Source: Streptomyces sp. NBC_01381
GTDB taxonomy: Bacteria; Actinomycetota; Actinomycetes; Streptomycetales; Streptomycetaceae
Reading direction: 5' to 3'
DNA length: 64,000 bases
Assembly (NCBI RefSeq): GCF_026340305.1
Contig: NZ_JAPEPI010000001.1
Coordinates: forward strand, 558,001-622,000
How positions within the stretch are numbered: position 1 is the stretch's first letter; every line of letters begins with the position of its first letter. The notes beneath the pieces were generated by a model that saw only the letters and a list, made by a program, of their open reading frames with translations, did no database searches and had not been told where the DNA came from. Made by a program: the position numbers and the translations under genes. Positions 54,743-64,000 of this stretch are shown one piece after another.

Positions 54743-54888
54743 TCACGCGGCACTTCCGGGTTCGGGCTCGGCTTCACGGGTCACGGCGTCGGCCACGGCG
54801 TCCCGGACCTCACCCTTGGCCAGGGTGCGCCCGGGCCCCGCGAAGGTCCGGGAGAACAGCGGCTCGTCCCAGGGCGGTAGTTGATTGG
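54743..54888 (-). pseudogene. 3' remnant of an unknown gene cut by the palindromic element
   Basis: The minus strand reads PPWDEPLFSRTFAGPGRTLA, then EVRDAVADAVTREAEPEPGSAA and stop, protein-like composition unlike the adjacent palindrome. Homology ends where the palindrome begins at 54891. Confidence 0.4.
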
Positions 54889-54890
54889 CA

Positions 54891-55644
54891 CCGGGGCCGC
54901 CCGGTTGTCCTGAGGTTGGCGGTTCCGGGCCGGGAGTCAAGGGCGCTCCTTCGTCGCGTCGGCTTCGCCGATTCCGCTTCGCTCCACCCTTGACACCCAC
55001 CCCTCCACCGCGAGAAGCCATATGACCGGGCGGCCACGAAGCGGGGCTCACGGGGACCGCCGGTCGGGTCATCAGGCTTCGCGGCCGGGTGCGGACTGGT
55101 TCGTATCAGCGCAGCCGGGTGGGAGGGGTGCGCGGTCGGTTCGGGGATGGGTCCCGGCTTCGTCAAGCGTCTACCGACCGGATCTTCCGGCCCCGGCCGG
55201 GAGAGAGGCAGAGAGAGGGGGGTGTGGGGAACCTACTTCGGCAAAGTTGCGTTTCGTAGTGCCGCGCGCCCCCCTTGTGCCAGAACACTACTTTCCCAAA
55301 GTAGGTCCCCCACCCCCACCTCTCGACCGGGAAGCGACGGCCACCCCAGAAGATCCGGCCGCCAGACGCTTGACGAGACCGGCACCCATCCCCGGACCGG
55401 CCGCGCACCCCTTCAGCGGGCTGCGCTGCTACGAACTAGTCCGCACCCGGCAGCGAAGCCGGATGACCCATCCCCGCAGTCCCGTGAGCCCCGCTTCGTG
55501 GCCGCCCGGTCGTCTTCCCTCTCGCGGTGGAGGGGTGGGTGTCAAGGGTGGAGCGAAGCGGAATCGGCGCAGCCGACGCGACGAAGGAGCGCCCTTGACT
55601 CCCGGCCCGGAACCGCCAACCTCGGGACAACCGGGCGGCCCCGG
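54891..55644. repeat. 754-bp imperfect palindrome (possible MITE-like element)
   Basis: Left arm 54891-55267 and right arm 55268-55644 are near-identical in inverted orientation over about 370 bp each. Examples: GGTTGGCGGTTCCGGGCCGG at left has its complement at right, and so have TCAAGGGCGCTCCTTCG and CCTACTT. Differences include several substitutions and small indels near the centre. No transposase is encoded. The rest of 54725-55763 holds nothing else that I can identify. Confidence 0.88.
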
Positions 55645-55763
55645 CAACTCATCCACTGCCGGGTTGGTCAGCCCAGTCACTCCAACGGCCCGGGCCCGGT
55701 CGCGGGGCCCCGGCGGCCGCCCCAGGCTCGGACACACCTGTACAGACAGAAAGAGGGGCGGCC

Positions 55764-56360
55764 ATGAGCAGCGGCAGCGCGTCCAGCAATCCCCCGTCCG
55801 GAGGCGCAGGCGGCGCCCCCCGCCGAGGTGCGAGCGCCGAGAATCTCTGGGCATCCGGCGGCACCATGTTCGCCGGCGTCCTGATGCTCATGAACGGCAT
55901 CCTCGGCATCCTCGAAGGCATCGCGGCCGTCGCGAAGGACGACGTGTACGAGCGCATCGGGGACTACGTCTACAAGTTCAATCTGACCACCTGGGGCTGG
56001 ATCCACATCGTCCTCGGCATCCTGGTGGCCGTCGTCGGCTACGGGGTCCTGAAGGGCACGTCCTGGGGCAAGGTGACCGGCGTAGTGGTGGCCACGGTCT
56101 CGGTGCTCATGCAGTTCATGTGGCTGCCGTACCAGCCCGTGTGGGCATTCATCTCCATCGCGATCGGCGTCTTCGTCATCTGGGCGCTGTGCACGGACCG
56201 CTCGGACCGCTCGGACCGCAACGACGCGGGCAGGGCTGCCAAGTCGACAGCCAAGTCCAGTGGGAGCACTGGCAGTTGGGGCACTCCTGGTGGCACCGGC
56301 GCAGGCGCAGGCGGATCCGCGACCTCGGGCGACACCGGCAGCGATCCCTACGCCCCCTGA
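55764..56360 (+). CDS. DUF7144-type membrane protein
   Basis: 198 residues with four membrane helices (GTMFAGVLMLMNGILGILEGI, GWIHIVLGILVAVVGYGVL, VTGVVVATVSVLMQFMWL, FISIAIGVFVIWAL) and a long Ser/Gly tail. Family common in actinomycetes; function unknown. It starts 30 nt before the alkylsulfatase transcription region and may be cotranscribed. Confidence 0.8.
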   Translation: MSSGSASSNPPSGGAGGAPRRGASAENLWASGGTMFAGVLMLMNGILGILEGIAAVAKDDVYERIGDYVYKFNLTTWGWIHIVLGILVAVVGYGVLKGTSWGKVTGVVVATVSVLMQFMWLPYQPVWAFISIAIGVFVIWALCTDRSDRSDRNDAGRAAKSTAKSSGSTGSWGTPGGTGAGAGGSATSGDTGSDPYAP

Positions 56361-56390
56361 CCCCGCCGCTCCGTCGAACGGAACCGCACC

Positions 56391-58238
56391 ATGAGTGCCA
56401 GCGCCAGCGACCCCGCGAGCAACCTCCCCTTCGAGGACACCGCCGACTTCGAGAGCGCCGACCGCGGGTTCCTCGGCGCTCTCGTACCGGCCGTGATCAG
56501 GACGGACGACGGGCGGGTCGTCTGGGACAACGACGCGTACGGGTTCCTCAGGGGCGACTGCCCCGAGAGCGCCAACCCCAGCCTGTGGCGGCAGGCCCAG
56601 CTGTGCGCGCGACAGGGCCTGTACGAGGTCACCGAGGGGATCTACCAGGTCAGAGGCCTCGACCTGTCGAACATGACCCTCGTCGAGGGCGACCGCGGCG
56701 TCATCGTCATCGACCCGCTGATCTCCGCCGAGTGCGCGGCCGCCGCCCTCGCGCTCTACCGCGAGCACCGCGGGGACCGCCGCGTCACCGGCCTCATCTA
56801 CACGCACTCGCACGCCGACCACTTCGGCGGCTCGCGCGGCGTCCTGCCGCGGGGCATCGGCGACGGCGTACCGATCCTGGCGCCCAAGGGGTTCCTGGAG
56901 CACGCGGTCAGCGAGAACGTCTACGCGGGCCCGGCCATGACACGGCGCGCGAGCTTCATGTACGGCGACCGGCTGCCGAAGTCGCCCGACGGCCAGATCG
57001 GCGCGGGCCTGGGCATGACCACGTCGACCGGCACCTTCACCCTCATCCCGCCCACCGTGGACGTCACCCGCACCGGTCAGGAGGAGGTGGTCGACGGCGT
57101 ACGCATGGTCTTCCAGCTCACGCCGGGGACTGAGGCGCCCGCCGAGATGAACTTCTCCTTCCCCGACAAGCGCGCCCTGTGCCTGGCCGAGAACGCCACG
57201 CACAACATGCACAACATCCTGACCCTGCGCGGTGCCGTGGTCCGCGACGCCCGCGTCTGGTCCCGCTACCTCGACGAGGCCATCGGCTTCTTCGACGAGA
57301 CGTACGACGTCGCCTTCGCCTCGCACCACTGGCCGACGTGGGGCCGGCGCAACGTGGTGAGGTTCCTCGCCGAGCAGCGGGATCTGTACGCGTATCTGCA
57401 CGACCAGACGCTGCGGATGATCAACCAGGGGCTGACCGGCCCCGAGATCGCCGAGGAGCTGAAGCTGCCGCCCGCCCTGGAGCGGGCCTGGCACGCGCGC
57501 GGCTACTACGGCTCGGTCAGCCACAACGTGAAGGCGATCTACCAGCGCTATCTGGGGTGGTTCGACGGCAATGTCGCCCACCTGTGGGAGCACCCGCCGG
57601 TCGAACTGGCCAAACGGTACGTGGAGTTGGCGGGCGGTGCGGACGAGGCCCTTGCCAAGGCCCGGGCGTACATCGACGCCGGTGATCTGCGGTTCGCCGC
57701 CACGCTCCTCAACCACATCGTCTTCGCCGACGCCGGGAACACGGCCGCGCGCGAGGCCCTGGCAGGCGTGTACGAGCGGCTGGGGCGCGGGGCCGAGAAC
57801 GGCACCTGGCGCAACTTCTATCTGACCTCGGCCCTCGAACTGCGCCAGGGGCCCGGCTCCAACGACGTCGATCTGTCCAACCCCGAGGTGGCGATGGCGC
57901 TCACTACCGAGCAGCTCATCGACTCGATCGCGGTCACCATCGACGGACCGCGCGCCTGGGACGAGAGCCTCACCATCGACCTCGTCCTCACCGACGAACA
58001 GCACCGCCACCGCCTGACCCTGCACAATGGCGCGCTCACCCACCGGGACACCCCGTTCGGCGAGTTCCCGCACACATCGGCGGGGCTCACGCTGACCCTC
58101 ACCAGGCCCCAACTCCTGGGCGTACTGGCAGGGAAGGGCCTGGGCGGGATCGTGACCGAGGGCGATCCGGAGCTGCTTGCCCGCCTTCTGTCGTACGCGA
58201 CAAAGCCGGACAGGTCCTTTGGCGTGGTGACCCCCTGA
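56391..58238 (+). CDS. alkyl/aryl sulfatase (SdsA-type, metallo-beta-lactamase fold)
   Basis: 615 residues. Zinc motif THSHADHFGG (HxHxDH) and a second metal block LAENATHNMHNI, with the helical dimerisation domain and a C-terminal SCP2-like domain. It cleaves alkyl sulfates such as dodecyl sulfate to alcohol and sulfate. No signal peptide, unlike Pseudomonas SdsA1, so cytoplasmic here. Confidence 0.92.
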   Translation: MSASASDPASNLPFEDTADFESADRGFLGALVPAVIRTDDGRVVWDNDAYGFLRGDCPESANPSLWRQAQLCARQGLYEVTEGIYQVRGLDLSNMTLVEGDRGVIVIDPLISAECAAAALALYREHRGDRRVTGLIYTHSHADHFGGSRGVLPRGIGDGVPILAPKGFLEHAVSENVYAGPAMTRRASFMYGDRLPKSPDGQIGAGLGMTTSTGTFTLIPPTVDVTRTGQEEVVDGVRMVFQLTPGTEAPAEMNFSFPDKRALCLAENATHNMHNILTLRGAVVRDARVWSRYLDEAIGFFDETYDVAFASHHWPTWGRRNVVRFLAEQRDLYAYLHDQTLRMINQGLTGPEIAEELKLPPALERAWHARGYYGSVSHNVKAIYQRYLGWFDGNVAHLWEHPPVELAKRYVELAGGADEALAKARAYIDAGDLRFAATLLNHIVFADAGNTAAREALAGVYERLGRGAENGTWRNFYLTSALELRQGPGSNDVDLSNPEVAMALTTEQLIDSIAVTIDGPRAWDESLTIDLVLTDEQHRHRLTLHNGALTHRDTPFGEFPHTSAGLTLTLTRPQLLGVLAGKGLGGIVTEGDPELLARLLSYATKPDRSFGVVTP

Positions 58239-58259
58239 GTCCAGGTCTTCTTCAGCTGG

Positions 58260-58886
58260 TCACTCGCGTTCCAGGCCGGGAACACCGAGTGCGAAGAGCC
58301 CGTCGAGGACCAGGTCCACGCCGACGGCGGCGAGCAGCAGACCGAGCAGCCGTCCGAAGAGCTCGACGGTCGCGTGGTGCGTGCCGCGCATGAGGCGGGC
58401 GAGGACGATCACGCAGACCAGGTCCATGGCGATCACGGTCACGTACGCGCCGACGACCGTCGACCGCCACGACCAGGAGTCGCGGGCCGCCGCCTCGATG
58501 AGCACGGCCGTCATGGCGAGCGGACTCACGATGTACGGCATCAGCAACTGCCGTACGCCGCTGACGAGATCGGACGCGTCCTGGTCCGAGCCGTCCGAGC
58601 CGAGGTGGATTCCGAGGACGAGCCCCACGGCGTAGATGAAGAAGATGAGGCCGCCCGCGAGCTGGAGCGCGGGCGTACTGATGTGGAAGAGGTCGAGCAG
58701 CCACGGCGCGGTGAACCCCGCGACCAGGCCCACCAGTACGGCGGCGGCCGACGAGACGAGGGCGATCTTCCGGAGTTCGGCGACCTGATGGTTGTGCGCG
58801 AGGCCGCCGAAGGCGAGCAGCACCTTGGGCGGGCCGACGACGGAGAAGAAGGTGATGAATGCGGCGGAATAGCTCAGAGCGTTCAC
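58260..58886 (-). CDS. MarC-family membrane protein
   Basis: 208 residues from GTG 58886; six membrane helices in two triplets (ALSYSAAFITFFSVVGPPKVLL, ALVSSAAAVLVGLVAGFTAPWLL, ALQLAGGLIFFIYAVGLVLGI). The family is a putative transporter of unknown substrate. The ribosome site is weak. Confidence 0.83.
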   Translation of the reverse strand: MNALSYSAAFITFFSVVGPPKVLLAFGGLAHNHQVAELRKIALVSSAAAVLVGLVAGFTAPWLLDLFHISTPALQLAGGLIFFIYAVGLVLGIHLGSDGSDQDASDLVSGVRQLLMPYIVSPLAMTAVLIEAAARDSWSWRSTVVGAYVTVIAMDLVCVIVLARLMRGTHHATVELFGRLLGLLLAAVGVDLVLDGLFALGVPGLERE

Positions 58887-58912
58887 GCACGGAATGATCG
58901 CCGCAGAACGGG

Positions 58913-59827
58913 CTAGAAGGGGGCCGGGCCGCCGTTCGCCTCGACCGTGTCGCGGACGGCGTGGATGAAGGCGTCGACGCTCGGATTCGAGCCCTCCGTC
59001 GCCGTGCGCCAGATCAGCGCGACGTCCGCCGACGGGACGTCGTGCAGGGGTACGAAGGTGATGTCCGGCCGCGCGTAGTACTTCTCCACGGATGCCACCA
59101 CCGGCGAAATCCCCTGCCCCGTGGCCACCAGCGTCATCAGCTCCTGGAAGCCGGCGACGGAGCGGCCGCGGCGGATCGGGCGGCCGCTCGGCGTGCGCGG
59201 CGGGACGTGGAAGTCCCACCAGTAGGCGGGTGCGCCGTTGACCACGCCGAAGAACGTCTCGCCCGCCAGCTCCTCCAGGGAGACGCTCGCCCGCCCGGCG
59301 AGGCGGTGGCCGAGCGGTACGGCGAGCGCGCGGGGTTCGTTGATGACGACGGGGCCGACCGTCAGGTCCGGCTCCTCCACCGGCAGGCAGGTGAACAGGA
59401 CGTCGACCGTGCCGCCGCGCAGCGCGCCCAGCGGGTCCTCGAACTGGGTCTCGCGCATCCGCACCTCGCAGCGCGGGCGGCGCTCGCGGAACGTCTCCAG
59501 GATCGCGCTCGTCAGCGTGCCGGCGCCGGAGCCGAGGAAGCCGATGGTCAACTCGCCGTCGACGCCGCGCGCTACGCCCTTGGCGCGGGCGAGCGCGGCC
59601 TCCATCTCGCTGTGCAGCGGGGCGAGATCGTCGTAGAGCTGACGGCCGAGGGGAGACATCTGCACCCTGCGGCTCGTGCGCTCGAAGAGCGGGGCGCCGA
59701 TCTTGCGCTCAAGGCGCTTCACGGTCTGGCTGACGCGGGCCTGGGAGAGGAGGAGGCGCTCGGCGGTGCGGCCGAAGTGCAGCTCCTCGGCGAGCGTGAG
59801 AAAGGTTTCGAGCTCCTGCCGCTCCAC
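58913..59827 (-). CDS. LysR-family regulator
   Basis: 304 residues from GTG 59827 (GGGAGG upstream). N-terminal HTH (LETFLTLAEELHFGRTAERL) and a periplasmic-binding-like effector domain. It lies divergent from the SGNH hydrolase gene and upstream of marC, either of which it may control. Confidence 0.9.
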   Translation of the reverse strand: MERQELETFLTLAEELHFGRTAERLLLSQARVSQTVKRLERKIGAPLFERTSRRVQMSPLGRQLYDDLAPLHSEMEAALARAKGVARGVDGELTIGFLGSGAGTLTSAILETFRERRPRCEVRMRETQFEDPLGALRGGTVDVLFTCLPVEEPDLTVGPVVINEPRALAVPLGHRLAGRASVSLEELAGETFFGVVNGAPAYWWDFHVPPRTPSGRPIRRGRSVAGFQELMTLVATGQGISPVVASVEKYYARPDITFVPLHDVPSADVALIWRTATEGSNPSVDAFIHAVRDTVEANGGPAPF

Positions 59828-59991
59828 GTGCCCTCCCGGTGAACCGTGCCTGACCTGCATCGATAAGCCTGAGCGCGGTAATCGTTTCATGGATCGCCGT
59901 TGATCGGGGGGCGGCATCGGCGGATCTTTGAGGAGTCCGGTTCACCACGGACCGAATTCGCTTCTCTTTCCTCAACTCCCCGGAGATTTCC

Positions 59992-61275
59992 ATGCTTTCG
60001 CGTACCCGCAAGTCCGCTGTCGCCGCCACCGCCGCCCTCGCCCTGACGGCGGGCCTCGCCGTCACCGGCGCGCAGGCCTCCGCCGGCCACGAACCCCGCA
60101 AGGAGGCGGCCTGGACCGCCGCGTGGGCCGCGTCACCGCAGCGCGCGAGCACCGGATTCAAGCCGAACTGGTCGGAGGACGGCTTCTCCGGTCAGACCCT
60201 GCGCCAGGTCGTCCGCGTCACCGAAGGCGGCGACAGAGCGCGCATCCGGCTCTCCAACGCGTACGGCACGTCCCCGCTGCACATCGCGGGCGCGACCATC
60301 GCCCGTACGGAGAAGGGGGCCGCGGTCGAGGAGGGCTCGCTGCGGCGGCTCACCTTCGAGGGGAGGCGGTCGGTCTCTATCCCGGCGCACGGCCAACTCT
60401 CCAGCGACAAGGCCGGGTTGGACCTGAAGGCCTTCGACTCGGTGACGGTCACGCTGCATCTGGCGCGGACGACCGGTCCCGCGACCTTCCACGCGCAGTC
60501 GTTCGCGACGAGCTACCGGGCGGAGGGCGAGCACACCGGGGACACGGGGGCGTCGGCGTTCGACGCGTCGACGGAGTCCTGGTACTTCCTGTCCGGGGTG
60601 GATGTGGGCGGGCAGAAGTCCCGCCGCGGGGACGGGAACAGGGACGGGATCGTGCTCTTCGGCGACTCCATCACCGACGGCTTCGCCTCCTCCACCGATC
60701 GCAACCGCCGCTGGTCCGACGCCCTCGCCGAACGCCTCGCGCAGGAGGGCACCCCGCGGCCCGTGCTCAACGCGGGCATCGGCGGCAACCTCGTCCTCAA
60801 CGACTCCGCCTGGTACGGCGAGCGGGGCACGGCGCGGATCGGACGCGACGCGCTTGACCTGCCGGGGGTGGGCACGGTGCTCGTCCTCGCGGGCGTGAAC
60901 GACATCGGCTTCAGCGAGAGCGACACCCCGACGTACAAGCCCGCGCCGAAGGTCAGCGCGGCGGAGCTGATCGCGGGCCACCGGGCGCTGATCCGCGCGG
61001 CGCACGCGAAGGGCGTCAAGGCGGTGGGGGCGACGCTGCTGCCGCTGGGGGGCTCCGACCACTACGGGGAGCGGGCGGCCGCGGTGAGCGAGGAGTTCAA
61101 CGCCTGGGTGCGGAGTTCGGGTGAGTACGACGCGTACGTCGACTTCGACAAGGCGCTGGCGGACCCCGCTGATCCGGAGCGGATCGCTCCGGAGTACGAC
61201 AGCGGGGACCACCTGCACCCCAACGACGCGGGGTACCGGGCGATGGCTCGGGCGGTGGACCTGGCAGTGCTGTAG
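59992..61275 (+). CDS. secreted SGNH/GDSL hydrolase
   Basis: 427 residues. Sec signal (to about QASAGHE), N-terminal beta domain of about 190 residues, then the SGNH esterase: block I FGDSITDG (Ser), block II NAGIGGN, block III LVLAGVNDIG, block V DHLHPNDAGY (Asp/His). Extracellular esterase, possibly on polysaccharide acetyl groups. Confidence 0.9.
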   Translation: MLSRTRKSAVAATAALALTAGLAVTGAQASAGHEPRKEAAWTAAWAASPQRASTGFKPNWSEDGFSGQTLRQVVRVTEGGDRARIRLSNAYGTSPLHIAGATIARTEKGAAVEEGSLRRLTFEGRRSVSIPAHGQLSSDKAGLDLKAFDSVTVTLHLARTTGPATFHAQSFATSYRAEGEHTGDTGASAFDASTESWYFLSGVDVGGQKSRRGDGNRDGIVLFGDSITDGFASSTDRNRRWSDALAERLAQEGTPRPVLNAGIGGNLVLNDSAWYGERGTARIGRDALDLPGVGTVLVLAGVNDIGFSESDTPTYKPAPKVSAAELIAGHRALIRAAHAKGVKAVGATLLPLGGSDHYGERAAAVSEEFNAWVRSSGEYDAYVDFDKALADPADPERIAPEYDSGDHLHPNDAGYRAMARAVDLAVL

Positions 61276-61283
61276 GGGCCCGC

Positions 61284-61700
61284 TCAGTCCGTCTCGCGCG
61301 TGTAGTAGCGGTAGAACGTCACCATGAACACCGCCACCGCGATGCCGAGCGCCATGATCGTGGAGCGCAGGACGGACGGGCCCGGCATCCCCTGGCTGTA
61401 TGCGTAACCGAACGTCACACCGGCGAAGGTCGCCCACGCCGTCGCGCGCAGTTCGCGCGGCAGGCGGGGCGCCATCGCGTACATGCCCATGAAGAGGGCG
61501 GCGAAGAGGACACCGGTGACGATGCCGAGCCAGGCGTTGCCGTCCGCGACCGAACCGGCGTCCCGCTGGACCACCACGATGCCGTACAGAAAGCCCATGA
61601 CCACGGCCGAGACCCCGGCCCAGGTCGTGCCGGACCCGGCAAGGATCCGCGGTGCGGATGAAGCGGGTGAGGTGGGTGAAGTCGGTGCCGCATGTGCCAT
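61284..61700 (-). CDS. small membrane protein
   Basis: 138 residues from ATG 61700 with four helices (WAGVSAVVMGFLYGIVVV, WLGIVTGVLFAALFMGMYAMA and two more). Unknown family. Ends 8 nt from the convergent SGNH gene. Confidence 0.75.
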   Translation of the reverse strand: MAHAAPTSPTSPASSAPRILAGSGTTWAGVSAVVMGFLYGIVVVQRDAGSVADGNAWLGIVTGVLFAALFMGMYAMAPRLPRELRATAWATFAGVTFGYAYSQGMPGPSVLRSTIMALGIAVAVFMVTFYRYYTRETD

Positions 61701-61772
61701 GACGGGTCCTCCAGACTCTTTCGCCCCAGTACCAGGGCACACCCGCACCCGCCGAGAGGCAACTCGACGGCA

Positions 61773-62213
61773 TCAGTGGTAGCGGTTGCAGCCGTCCGGA
61801 CACGGGTCACAGCACGGCTTGTGCTGCGGGCAGGGATCATCCGGCGGCACCGCACACCTCGGCACATGCCTCCCGCCCACGTCGATGTACTCCGCACTCG
61901 CCCAGCCCTGCACACCGCCGAGCCAGTACCAGTGCGGATTGCCGAAGACGCTCGTACCGCGTGTCTGGCACTCGACCCGGTCCTGGCTGCCCGACGAAAG
62001 ACGGTCGACGATCGTGGCGCCGGTGGACGGCGCGTCCCGCACCTTCAGGTCGCCGGGCGAGACGACCTTCCCCCAGATCACGGCGTGATGGCGGTTGTGG
62101 TTGTCGCCGTCCGCTGTTGTGGCGGATGCTGGGGAAGCACCCCCGAGTGCCAGAGTGCCACCGGTCAGGAGCGCGGCGGCAAGGGTTCCCAGAACGGCCG
62201 GAGTGGTCCGCAT
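61773..62213 (-). CDS. secreted SH3-domain protein with Cys-rich tail
   Basis: 146 residues from ATG 62213 (GAGGAGG upstream). Signal peptide to PASATT, then a bacterial SH3 domain (VSPGDLKVRDAPSTGATIVDRL, VFGNPHWYWLGGVQGWASAEYID). The C-terminus is Cys/Pro-rich (DPCPQHKPCCDPCPDGCNRYH cut after RYH), which could bind metal or form disulfides. Confidence 0.83.
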   Translation of the reverse strand: MRTTPAVLGTLAAALLTGGTLALGGASPASATTADGDNHNRHHAVIWGKVVSPGDLKVRDAPSTGATIVDRLSSGSQDRVECQTRGTSVFGNPHWYWLGGVQGWASAEYIDVGGRHVPRCAVPPDDPCPQHKPCCDPCPDGCNRYH

Positions 62214-62370
62214 GATCGGCCTCCTCGCTCCCCCGTTCCCCCTCCACCCCTTCTCCCCACCTTCCAGCAAACACCCGTTCGGACCAACGCTCCACCGGGC
62301 GATGAGTTTGCGCCGCGGCGACGGTCTGACCTCGTAACGGAACGCACTGACCTGGAGAGGGCGTACGGAC

Positions 62371-63387
62371 ATGAACAGCGTGGCCATCGAGACCGCGGGC
62401 CTGGTGAAGACCTTCGGCGACACCCGCGCCGTGGACGGCGTGGACCTCACCATCCCGGCCGGGACCGTGTACGGCCTGCTCGGCCCGAACGGCGCCGGCA
62501 AGACCACCACGGTGAAGATGCTCGCCACCCTGCTGCGGCCCGACGGGGGCGACGCCCACGTGTTCGGCCATGACGTCGTGCGCGAGGCCGACGCCGTACG
62601 CAGCAGGGTCAGCCTGACCGGTCAGTACGCATCGGTCGACGAGGACCTGACCGGCACCGAGAACCTGGTGCTGCTCGGCCGCCTCACGGGACATGGCAGG
62701 AAAGCGGCGTACGACAGGTCGGCGCAGCTCCTCGAAGCCTTCGGGCTGAGCGACGCGGCCGCCCGCCAGGTGAAGAACTACTCCGGCGGCATGCGGCGCC
62801 GCATCGACATCGCGGCATCCATCCTGAACACGCCTGATCTGCTGTTCCTCGACGAGCCCACCACCGGGCTCGACCCGCGCAGCCGCAACCAGGTCTGGGA
62901 CATCGTGCGGGCCGTCGTCGGGCACGGGACGACCGTTCTGCTCACCACCCAGTACCTGGACGAGGCCGATCACCTCGCATCCCGCATCGCCGTCATCGAC
63001 CACGGCAAGGTCATCGCCGAGGGCACCAAGGGCGAGCTGAAGGCGTCGGTCGGCGCGGGCTCCGTGCATGTGCGGCTGCGGGACGCGGAGCAGCGGGCCG
63101 AGGCCGAGAAGGTGCTGCGGATCGCGCTCGACGCGGAGGTCCAGCTGGAGCCGGACCCGGTCGCGCTCACCGCCCGCGTCGGCAACGGCGAGCGCAACGG
63201 CAGGGGCGCGGCCGAGAAGGCGTCCCGCGCGCTCGCGGAACTGGCCCACAACGGGATCACCGTCGACAACTTCTCCCTGGGCCAGCCGAGCCTGGACGAG
63301 GTCTTCCTCGCCCTGACCGGTGCCCCTCACGACGTAACGGACACGGCTGGAACCACTGGCACGGCGAAGGAAGAGGCATCGGCATGA
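62371..63387 (+). CDS. ABC transporter ATP-binding protein (DrrA-like)
   Basis: 338 residues: Walker [16 protein letters not shown], signature [14 protein letters not shown], Walker [14 protein letters not shown] and the long DrrA C-terminal domain with the CREEM-like end ([16 protein letters not shown]). Daunorubicin-resistance type exporter ATPase. Overlaps the next gene (ATGA). Confidence 0.92.
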   Translation: MNSVAIETAGLVKTFGDTRAVDGVDLTIPAGTVYGLLGPNGAGKTTTVKMLATLLRPDGGDAHVFGHDVVREADAVRSRVSLTGQYASVDEDLTGTENLVLLGRLTGHGRKAAYDRSAQLLEAFGLSDAAARQVKNYSGGMRRRIDIAASILNTPDLLFLDEPTTGLDPRSRNQVWDIVRAVVGHGTTVLLTTQYLDEADHLASRIAVIDHGKVIAEGTKGELKASVGAGSVHVRLRDAEQRAEAEKVLRIALDAEVQLEPDPVALTARVGNGERNGRGAAEKASRALAELAHNGITVDNFSLGQPSLDEVFLALTGAPHDVTDTAGTTGTAKEEASA

Positions 63388-64000
63388 GCACCGCGACCAC
63401 CACCTCCGAGGCCCAGGACCTCGCGCCAGTCAGGGCCGAGTCCCTCGCCGAGCTCCTGATCGCCGGTGACCGGCCGCAGCGCCCCAGCGCGTTCGCCGCG
63501 TCCCTGACGTTCGGCTGGCGGGCCATGCTCAAGATCAAGCATGTGCCGGAGCAGCTCTTCGACGTGACGGCGTTCCCGATCATGATGGTGCTGATGTACA
63601 CGTACCTCTTCGGAGGGGCGCTCGCCGGATCGCCGAGCGAGTACATCCAGTACCTGCTGCCGGGCATCCTCGTGATGTCCGTCGTCATGATCACCATGTA
63701 CACGGGCGTCTCGGTGAACATCGACATCGAGAAGGGCGTCTTCGACCGCTTCCGTACGCTGCCGATCTGGCGCCCCTCGGTGATGGTCGGCTACCTGCTC
63801 GGCGACATGCTGCGCTACGCCATCGCGTCCCTGGTCATGCTGGCCGTCGGCATGGTCATCGGCTTCCGCCCGGACGGCGGCGCCCTCGGCGTCCTCGCCG
63901 GAGTGCTGCTGCTCCTGGTCTTCTCGTTCGCCTTCTCGTGGGTGTGGACGATGTTCGGGCTCCTGCTGCGCACCGAGAAGTCGGTGATGGGCGTCAGCAT
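63384..64000 (+). CDS. ABC-2 permease (DrrB-like), cut by the window edge
   Basis: About 205 residues are visible, starting [15 protein letters not shown], with helices such as [19 protein letters not shown] and [20 protein letters not shown]. Coupled to the ATPase by a 4-nt overlap. Together they export a lipophilic compound; substrate unknown. The 3' end lies outside. Confidence 0.9.
   Translation, partial: MSTATTTSEAQDLAPVRAESLAELLIAGDRPQRPSAFAASLTFGWRAMLKIKHVPEQLFDVTAFPIMMVLMYTYLFGGALAGSPSEYIQYLLPGILVMSVVMITMYTGVSVNIDIEKGVFDRFRTLPIWRPSVMVGYLLGDMLRYAIASLVMLAVGMVIGFRPDGGALGVLAGVLLLLVFSFAFSWVWTMFGLLLRTEKSVMGVS

Noticed and set aside
55022..57133. 703-codon plus frame across the palindrome and the alkylsulfatase
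   Set aside because: Wrong frame relative to the alkylsulfatase and DUF7144 genes; translation is composition-driven.
62371..64000. Start of a biosynthetic cluster because of DrrAB-like genes
   Set aside because: Such exporters are often solitary, and no biosynthetic enzyme lies in the window.

Overview
The window is high-GC DNA with Streptomyces-type gene content: paired XRE/DUF397 genes of the whiJ type, HspR-controlled dnaK-grpE-dnaJ-hspR, DUF5753, DUF4232, DUF6232, abundant secreted lipoproteins and many GTG starts. It reads as a chromosomal core region (dnaK operon, dcd, a tRNA-Gly) carrying several accessory insertions.

Layout. 1-980: end of an integrated element with a large serine recombinase, joined to a truncated anti-sigma-like ATPase gene. 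1234-2545: the XRE regulator and two DUF397 genes that belong with that ATPase. 2682-8098 (minus): a deaminase, an unknown gene, then hspR, dnaJ, grpE and dnaK, with two HspR (HAIR) operators upstream of dnaK. 8455-10740: membrane iron-sulfur reductase of the EtfD type. 10864-21725: eight consecutive FG-GAP/VCBS (integrin-alpha-like) genes, two lipoproteins and six secreted proteins, one of them only 94 residues. 21828-24201: Yip1-like membrane protein, phosphoribosyltransferase, dCTP deaminase and a tiny zinc-ribbon protein.

24496-32202: a tRNA-Gly(CCC) gene used as an integration site. Its 3' part plus terminator is repeated perfectly (89 bp) 6.8 kb downstream, and a 24-nt fragment recurs again at 32179. 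The bounded segment holds a TPR regulator (frameshifted), a YdcF-like gene, a resolvase-like small protein, an unknown gene, an S-adenosylhomocysteinase-like protein, a NUDIX hydrolase, a 64-residue Cys-rich membrane microprotein and a small membrane protein, but no recognisable integrase.

32219-40159: a serine beta-lactamase/DD-peptidase homologue, membrane proteins, a cation/proton antiporter next to debris of a TrkA-C regulator and an S8 peptidase, a TetR regulator, a 0.5-kb degenerate repeat tract and an AidB-type acyl-CoA dehydrogenase.

40208-48901 is the most interesting part. A translationally coupled operon (class III nucleotide-cyclase-like protein, then a 1503-residue NACHT/STAND NTPase, then a TPR protein) faces a small membrane protein resembling the Pycsar effector PycTM. 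Beside these lie a cyclic-nucleotide-binding Crp/Fnr regulator and two coupled genes (DUF6232 and a 109-residue protein) that share a short amyloid-like motif. I infer an immune or conflict signalling locus using a cyclic nucleotide and possibly amyloid templating. The combination is not one I recognise as described.

49163-64000: lipoproteins, a PH-domain protein, a MarR regulator with matching operators at two promoters (LLM monooxygenase and an NADH-dehydrogenase-like flavoprotein), a 754-bp near-palindrome, an alkylsulfatase, MarC, LysR, an SGNH hydrolase, an SH3 protein and a DrrAB-type ABC exporter cut by the window edge.
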